From the NCBI GenBank assembly GCA_964058805.1, contig CAXKVV010000950.1, positions 1 through 29,515 on the forward strand: DNA of 29,515 nt, read 5' to 3'. Position numbers and translations under genes: made by a program. The notes below the pieces were generated by a model that was not told the origin of the DNA, ran no database searches, and saw only the letters and a program-made list of their open reading frames with translations. This DNA is from Schoenoplectus triqueter (taxonomy: Eukaryota > Streptophyta > Magnoliopsida > Poales > Cyperaceae). Numbering within the stretch: the stretch's first letter is position 1; each line of letters starts with the position of its first letter. Below, one piece after another: positions 23,730 to 29,515 of the stretch.

Positions 23730-25125
23730 TTAAGTTATGGGGCCAAGAAGTTTGAAAAACTCAACCAACATATCTTAATAGCAGTTTTTAATCCATATTA
23801 CTTATCTTTTGTGAAATATTAGTGTCCTAGAATATTCATATTGATATTTAAATTGGACAATTCTATAATAGGTATATTTAGGAGTAATTATATTATTTTG
23901 CAAGAAATTGTGTGTTGTTATGCGACCAAAAAATTTTAAAAACTCAAACAACTTGTTTAAACAGCTATTTTTAATGCATTTTACTTATGTTTTGTCAAAA
24001 CTAGTATCGTAGAAAATTCATATTGGACAATCTTATAATAGCCATACTAAAAAGCAATTTTATCAATTTACAAAAAATTATATATAGTTATGCGGCCAAA
24101 AAAATTTAAAAACTCAAACAACTCGCTTAATCAGCTATTTTTAACGCATCTAGCTGAAGTTTTGTGCAAAATTAGTATCTTAGAATAATCATATAGAAGT
24201 GTTAATTAGATAATCCTCTATTAGGCATAATTATGAGTAATTATATTAATTTTTATGAAATTATGTGTTGTTATAAGGCGAAACATATTGAAAAACTCAT
24301 ACTACTTTTTAAATAGTAGTTTCGAATGCATCTACTTATATTTCGAGCACAATTTGTGTCGTAGTATATTAATATCGATGTTTTAAATGGTAAATCTTGC
24401 AATAGGCATATTCAGGAGTAATTATATTAATTTGTAAGAAATTATGTGTAGCTATGCCGCCAAAGATTTTAAGAAACTCAAATAACTTAATTAAACATCT
24501 AGCTGAAGTTTTTTAAGCATATTATTACTTAGGTGTTGTGCAAAATTAGCGTCGTAGAATATTCAAATCAATGTTTTAATTGGGTAATACTTTGAGATGC
24601 ACAATTAGTAGTGATTATATTAGTTTTTATGAAATAATCTGATGTTATGAGGCCAAAGAATTTAAAAAATCCAAACATCATGTTTAAATAGCAGTTTCCA
24701 ATGCATCTTGCTTATGTTTTTATGAAAATTAGTATCGTAAAATATTCATATCGAAGTTTTAATTGAACAATCTTATAATATACATGATTAGGAATAATTA
24801 TATTTATTTGCACTAAATTATGTGTAGTTATGCGGCCAATGTTTTTGAAAAACTCAAACAACTTATTCAAGCAACTGTCTCCAATGTATCTTACTTATAT
24901 TTTGTGTGTAATTAGTGTCGTAGGATATTCATATCAAAGTGTTAATTGTACAATCTTATTATAGGTATAATTAGGAGTCATTATATTAATTCGTAAGAAA
25001 TTATGTGTGATTATGCGGTCCAAAATTTTGAATAACTCAAACAACTTCTTTAGACAACTGTTTTTAAAGCATGTTCCTTATGTTTTGTGCAAAATTAGTG
25101 TCATAGAATGGTCATATCGAAGTGT
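23730..25125. repeat. HOR unit 13 (right edge unit)
   Basis: The most diverged unit on the right, with many substitutions. It carries the edge form taggagtaatt...ttgcaagaaat, and a 12-bp loss in B near 24022 between two ATTG words (cattggac in place of cattg...attggac). Homology to H continues to cgaagtgttaa at about 25125, after which the sequence switches to the flank type (ggatatattttaat). Confidence 0.92.
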
Positions 25126-27852
25126 TAAATGGATATATTTTAATAGACATAATTAGAAGTAATTATATTAATTTTTATGAAATTATGTATAGTTATGAGG
25201 CCAAAAATGTTGAAAAACTGAAATAACTTGATTAAACAGCAGTTTCTAATGCATCTTACTTATGTTTTGTGATAGATTAATATCGTGGAATATTAATATC
25301 GAAGTGTAAATTGGATAACCCTCTTATTGGCATAATTAGGAGTAATTATATTAATTTTCATAAAATTATGTGCAGTCGTGAGGCAGAAAAAGTTGAAAAA
25401 TCTCAAATAACCAGTTTAAACAATAGTTTCTAATTAATCTGATTTTTGTTTTGTCAAAAATTAGTTTCGTCGAATATTCATATCGACGTATTAATTATAT
25501 TACATTATAATAGGCACAGTTAAGAGTAATTATATAAATTTGTACGAAATTATGTGTTGCCATGTGGGAAAAAAAAATTTAAAAACTCAACCAACATATT
25601 TAAATAGCTGTTTTTAATGCATCTTACTTATGTTTTGAGCAAACTTAGTGTCATACAATATTCATATTGATGTTTTAATTGGACAATCATATAATAGACA
25701 TAACTAAAAATAATTATATTAATTTTTATGGAATTATGTGTAGTTATGCGGCCAAAGTTTTTGAAAAACTCAAAAAACTTGATAAAAAAGCTGTTTCCAA
25801 TGCCTCTTAATTATTTTTTGTGCAAAATTAGTTTCGTAGAATGTTCATATCGAAGTGTTAATTAGATAATATTTTAATTAGCATAATAATGAGTAATTAT
25901 ATTAATTTTCATAAAATTATGTGGAGATATGATGTAAAAAATATTGAAAATCTTAAACAACCTCTTTAAACAACAATTTCTAATTAATCAGACTTTTATT
26001 TTGTGAACAATTAGTGTCGTAGAATATTCATATCGAAGTGTTAATTCGACAATCTTATAATAGGCACAATTAAGAGTAATTTTATTAATTTGTACGAAAT
26101 TATGTGTAGTTATGCGGCCAACAAGTTTGAAAAACTCAACCGGCATATTTAAGTAGTTGTTTTTAAAGCATCTTACTTATGTTATATGCAAAATTAGTGT
26201 CATACAATATTCATATTGATGTTTTAATTGGACGATCATATAATAGGCATATTTAGGAGTAAATTATGTTAATTTTTAAGAAATTGTGTGTAGTTATGCG
26301 GCCATTTATTTTATAAAACTCGAATAACTTGTTTAAACAGTTGTTTTTAATGCATCATATTTATGTTTTGTGCAAAATTAGTGTCGTAGAATGTACATAT
26401 CGAAGTGTTAATCGGATAATCTTCTAATATGCTTAATTAGGAGTAGTTATATTAATTTTTATGAAATTATGTGCAGTTATGAGGCAAAAAATATTGAAAA
26501 TCTTAAACAACCTGTTTAAAAAATAATTTCTAATTAATCAGACTTTTATTTTGTGAAAAATTAGTGTCGTAGAATATTCATATAGAAGTTTTAATTGAAC
26601 AATCTCATAATATGCACAATTAAGTATAATTTTATTAATTTGTACGAAACTATGTGTAGTTATGCAACCAACAAATTTGAAAAACTCATCCAACCTACTT
26701 AAGTAGCTGTTTTTAAAGCATCTTACTTATGTTTTGTGTAAAATTAGTGTCGTAAATATTCATATTGATGTTTTAATTGGAAAAATTCATAATAGGCATA
26801 TATAAGAGTAATTATATTAAATTGCAAGAAATTATGTATTGTTATGCTTCCAAAAAATTTCAAAAACTCAAACAAATTGTTTAGACAGCTATTTTTAATT
26901 TATCTTACTTATATTTTATGCAAAATTAGTGTCGTAGAATATTTATATTATTATTTTGTTTGGATAATCTTAATAGATATACTTAGAAACAATTATATAA
27001 ATTTGCAAGATATTGAATGTAGTTATGCAGTCAAAATTTTTAAAAAACTCCAACTACTTGTTTAAACAGCTGTGTATAATGTATCCTGCTTAAGTTTTGT
27101 GCAAAATTAATGTCGTAGAATGTTCATATCAAAATATTTATCAGATAATCTTTTAATAAGCATAATTAGTAGTAATCATATTATTTTTTTGTGAAATTAT
27201 GTGTAGTTATGTGGAAAAAAATATTGAAAATCTTAAAAAACTTGTTTAACTAGCCGTTTTTAATTAATCTTACTTATGCTTTGTGAAAATTTAGTGTCGT
27301 AGAATATTTATATCGGTGCGCTAATTAATTAGACAATCTTATTATAGGCATAATTAGAAGGAATTACATTATTTTGCATGAAATTTTGTGTAGGTATTCG
27401 GCCAATTTTTTTTGAAAAACTCAAAGAACTTGTTTAAACAGCTGTTTTTAATGCCTCTTACTTATTTTTTGTGCAAAATTAGTGTCGTAGAATGTTTATA
27501 TTAGTTTTAATTGGATAATCCTTTAAGAGACATAATTAGGAGTGATTATATTAGTTTTAATGAAATAATTTGTAGTTATGGGGCCAAAAAATTTAAAAAT
27601 TCCAAACATCATGTTTAGTAGTTTCCAATGCAACTTACTTATGTTTTTATGAAATTAGTATCGTAAAATATTCATATTAAAATATTATTTAAAAAATCTT
27701 ATAATAGACATTTTTAGGAATAATTATATTAATTTGCACAAAATTGTGTGTAGTTATGCGGCCAATTTTTTTGAAAAACTCAAACAACTTGTTCAAGGAG
27801 TCGTCTCCAAGTTATTTTACTTATCTTTTGTGCAAAATTAGTGTCGTAGAAT
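25126..27852. repeat. Right flank: diverged satellite, truncated at its end
   Basis: The sequence continues with ggatatattttaatagacataattaga, the same continuation that follows the older H monomer in the left flank at about 5170. Monomers with X-type marks lie at about 25190-26660, including three copies of the ctaattaatc block near 25430, 25985 and 26532. After that, monomers at 26660, 26842, 27023, 27207, 27394, 27576 and 27754 follow the order A, B, C, D, E, F, G. The G monomer stops after 99 bp at the junction with non-satellite DNA. Confidence 0.9.
26660..27852. repeat. Second diverged colinear A-G series, broken in G
   Basis: Type marks in order: A ccaacaaatttg and cctacttaagtag; B attttgtttggataat; C ctgcttaagttttgtgc and cagataatcttttaataag; D tggaaaaaaatattg; E ttggataatcctttaagag with gtgattatattagtttt; F ggggccaaaaaatt, ccaaacatcatg; G caacttgttcaa and gtctccaa. 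Unlike the left copy, F and G are separate here. This shows that the eight-type order predates the core amplification. Confidence 0.75.
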
Positions 27853-28176
27853 TGTGCGACCCTTTTTCGCGCGCCGCCGCACCGCCGCCGGGCGATGGGT
27901 TCTGCGGAAGAAGGACACGGAGATCCCTCCCGAGCATGCATCTGCTGGATGTCGGCCGATTCTGCCGTTTAGAGATTATTTGGATGCACATTCAGGGGGT
28001 TTTTAGTGATTGTGAGTTCTTGTAGATTCTGGTGGGCGCAAGCCCCCACCGTTAATTACCCTGGGCTACGAACCTCGAGGCACCTCTGGATCTTTGAAAG
28101 AGAGAAGCAAATAGTATAGTTAAAAGATGGTCAAGTGGTCGTCTAGGTTTATAAAACGGGGTCTACGGAAGATGAA
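27853..28176. other. GC-rich block at the right array junction
   Basis: The sequence changes without transition from satellite to a GC-rich segment starting TGTGCGACC with gcgcgccgccgcaccgcc. The TG at 27853-27854 would suit the terminus of an LTR, but no matching end, primer-binding site or polypurine tract can be pointed out. The open frame 27744-28025 straddles the junction and is not treated as a gene. A strong hairpin sits at 28031-28050. Confidence 0.45.
28031..28050. repeat. Strong GC hairpin with GCAA loop
   Basis: GGTGGGC and GCCCCCACC pair around GCAA with one bulged base. In RNA this would be a stable stem with a GNRA-type tetraloop. Its function is unknown. Confidence 0.75.
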
Positions 28177-28760
28177 CCTACAAACAGATCGGTTCAATCT
28201 ATGGAAGACAAACCTACAAACAGATCGGTTTTGTCCTATGGAGGACGAACCTACAAACAGATCGGTTCAGTCCATGCCACCTCGAGATGTAACCTTACTA
28301 ACAGACCAGGTTAATCTCTTCATAGGGGGCTTGAGGTGAGTCTACATACAGATCGACTCGACCTCCGTTGATCTAGAAGATAAACCTACAAACAGATCGG
28401 TTCAATCTTAACTAGCCAACAACCAATCACACAAAATACAACTCGAAGCGCTGAGCCGGTTGATCTTGAGGTTGGTGAATCAGGAGAAGGGTGGATATGG
28501 CCCACGTGTTTCTTCTCACCGATCTTCTAGATCATGAATTCGAAGCACTAAGCCGATTCATAAACCTAGGAAACACAATTGCACACAATGTCAAACCTGA
28601 AGCGCTGGGCCAGTTCAACATTGAGGCATGTGTTAGCGAAGGAACCTACCTACAGAACGGTTCACATTCACTGTTTTGTGGATGAATCTACCTACAGACC
28701 GATTCAATCTCACAGTCTCGGGAAATGAGCCAGGAGACAAACTCATCGACGGACGAGTTC
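28177..28760. repeat. Cluster of 18-bp direct repeats
   Basis: The word cctacaaacagatcggtt occurs exactly at 28177, 28213, 28250 and 28385. Decayed versions lie near 28295, 28341, 28644, 28691 and 28743. The first three form a 36/37-bp tandem with gaaga(c/t)gaa before and a ttcaatc-like word after. A second motif, gaagcgctgagccggtt and variants, occurs near 28445, 28542 and 28599. Open frames here (28127-28339, 28491-28685) are repeats read as protein and are not called. Dense short direct repeats like this are seen in the subterminal regions of some DNA transposons and in some retroelement leaders. The family is not recognised. Confidence 0.85.
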
Positions 28761-28778
28761 AGTCTTGCCGGCTCAAAT

Positions 28779-29480
28779 GGTCATGAATTACTTGTTCATG
28801 ACACCGAGTCATTAAGATGTCACTTCGCTCGGACATCGTAATGTTCTTCTTCTTCAAAGTCGACATATCTCTCCATGCTGATGTCGTAGCTTTGGTCATT
28901 CTTCAGCGAGCGTCAAGATGTTCTTGTCTCGACTAGTCATTCTATATGTTGCATTACTTGTGCAAAATTACTATGTTGCCCTACACCCCTTGTGTGAGCG
29001 TATTCAATCATGAGTTACTTGCTCATGGCAGCGAGTCATTAAGATTGTCACCTATCTAGGACATCATAATGTTCTTCTTCTTCAGAGTCGACATACATCT
29101 CCATGTTAGTATCTTAGCTCTGGTTATTCTTCATCAAATGTCAAGATGTTCTTGTCTCGACATGTTCCTTCATGTTGCTATCAAAGCCTTATTCATCTCA
29201 CGTCAAGATGTTCCTGTCTCGACGTATCTTATTATTTTTCATCAAGTGTCAAGATGTTCTTGTCTCGACATATCTTCTTGTATTGCTATTAAAGCCTTAA
29301 TCATCTCACGTTAAGATGTTCTTGTCTCAACGTATCTTCTTCATATTGCTATCGAAGCCTTAATCATCCTACGTCAAGGTGTTCTCGTCTTGACTAATCA
29401 TTCTAAATGTTATATCATGTGTGCAAATATTCTTACGTGGCTCTACACTCCTTATGTGAGCATGTTTATTCATTTCTAAA
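28779..29480. repeat. 228-bp tandem unit with expanded internal module
   Basis: The stretch 28783-29006 (catgaattacttgttcatg, gagtcattaagat, ggacatcgtaatgttcttc, gtcgacatatctctccatg) is repeated at about 29008-29235 with moderate divergence. The element gtcaaga...tctcgac (22 bp, imperfect palindrome) occurs at about 28912, 29140, 29202, 29248, 29310 and 29373, spaced 62, 46, 62 and 63 bp in the second copy, where a tattgctatcaaagccttaatcatc block separates some of them. A third partial unit (attctaaatgtt, tgtgcaaatatt, ctctacactcctta) begins near 29393. The open frame 29069-29314 is this repeat translated. No gene is supported. Confidence 0.88.
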
Positions 29481-29515
29481 ATGCACAAAATCTATTATAT
29501 AATATCTTCCATTAT
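29481..29515. other. AT-rich window end
   Basis: Short AT-rich tail. Nothing can be called. Confidence 0.5.

Larger units (their letters stand above)
6110..25125. repeat. Core higher-order repeat array: 13 units of an 8-monomer, 1461-bp HOR
   Basis: The mark ttaagttatggggcc recurs at 7660, 9121, 10582, 12043, 13504, 14965, 16426, 17887, 19348, 20809, 22271 and 23730. The spacing is exactly 1461 bp nine times in a row, then 1462 and 1459. A diverged form starts at 6198. In the unit 12043-13503 the eight monomer boxes are A 12048 (ttatggggccaag), B 12231 (ttatgcgaccaaa), C 12412 (ttatgcggccaaaaaaa), D 12595 (ttataaggcgaaac), E 12777 (ctatgcagccaaag), F 12960 (ttatgaggccaaa), G 13143 (ttatgcggccaaatg) and H 13326 (ttacgcggtccaaaa; ttatgcggtcc in most other units). 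Monomers are 181-183 bp. Different types in one unit differ far more than the same type in different units, the defining mark of a HOR. No transposon interrupts it. The edges fall inside monomer H on both sides. Confidence 0.97.
2745..27852. repeat. Satellite array of about 182-bp monomers (whole extent)
   Basis: Head-to-tail monomers recur every 180-185 bp, about 136 copies, all in one orientation. Each monomer carries a recognisable series of blocks: a box close to gttatgcggccaaa, then ttgaaaaactcaaacaactt, then gtttaaacagctgttttt, then aatgcatcttacttatgttt, then tgtgcaaaattagtgtcgta, then gaatattcatat, then a variable AT-rich block (ttggacaatcttataata, ggagtaattatattaattt). The monomer length is that of a nucleosome repeat, which known plant centromeric satellites often show. 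I do not recognise the sequence as any known satellite. The left end starts within a monomer just before cttt at about 2745 and is interrupted by a MITE. The right end breaks off in mid-monomer at 27852. Confidence 0.97.

Noticed and set aside
6110..25125. CRISPR-like array
   Set aside because: Repeats are about 182 bp, contiguous, without unique spacers, and in a eukaryotic context.
26844..27065. 73-codon plus-strand open frame
   Set aside because: It is satellite monomers B to C of the right flank read as protein.
27744..28025. 93-codon plus-strand open frame crossing the array edge
   Set aside because: It starts in satellite and ends in unrelated GC-rich DNA. The chimeric frame is an accident of the junction.
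28127..28685. Open frames 28127-28339 and 28491-28685
   Set aside because: The first peptide is the 18-bp direct repeat translated (repeated QTDRF); the second has no recognisable features. Both lie in a non-coding repeat cluster.
28960..28972. tgtgcaaaatta shared with the satellite monomer
   Set aside because: A single short AT-rich match with no further satellite similarity on either side; coincidence is the simplest explanation.
29069..29314. 81-codon plus-strand open frame
   Set aside because: Its internal SRCSCLD repeats come from the tandem gtcaaga module, so the frame reflects DNA repeats rather than a protein.

Overview
The window is plant nuclear DNA, most likely pericentromeric or centromeric, from a species I cannot name. 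The evidence is a 25 kb nucleosome-scale satellite array, a Tourist-like MITE of the type common in angiosperms, AG/TA microsatellites, and plant-style splice and start-codon contexts. Nearly everything is non-coding. No complete protein gene can be supported. Most open frames are accidents inside AT-rich satellite.

Layout. (1) 1-2744 is AT-rich unique DNA. It holds a possible minus-strand gene start at the left edge (ATG at 19-17), with a TATA box and CT-rich leader about 840 bp upstream, a 98-bp tandem duplication (1311-1507), one isolated well-spliced candidate exon (1973-2078) and several simple repeats or hairpins. (2) About 2745-27852 is one head-to-tail satellite of roughly 182-bp monomers, about 136 copies. 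Its centre (about 6110-25125) is a higher-order repeat (HOR) of eight distinct monomers, A to H, with a period of exactly 1461 bp over most of the array, present 13 times. Both flanks (2745-6110 and 25125-27852) are older and more diverged. They interleave other monomer types (here called X) with diverged but colinear copies of the A-H series. (3) A 276-bp Tourist-like MITE sits in the outermost left satellite (2798-3073), with a clean TAA target duplication. (4) At 27852/27853 the satellite stops abruptly in mid-monomer. It is followed by a GC-rich block, then short direct repeats (28177-28760), then a 228-bp tandem unit with an expanded internal module (28779-29480). This end looks like non-coding transposable-element sequence of a family I do not recognise.

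How it fits together. The monomer lineage A-H is visible as diverged copies on both sides of the core, so the array can be read as an older array, alternating X blocks with A-H blocks, in which one A-H block was amplified about 13-fold. Edge units keep variants that inner units have lost. Inner units share rare variants at spacings of one and four units. This is what unequal exchange or conversion with local homogenisation would leave. The homogeneous core holds no transposon. Whether it is the functional centromere cannot be told from sequence alone.
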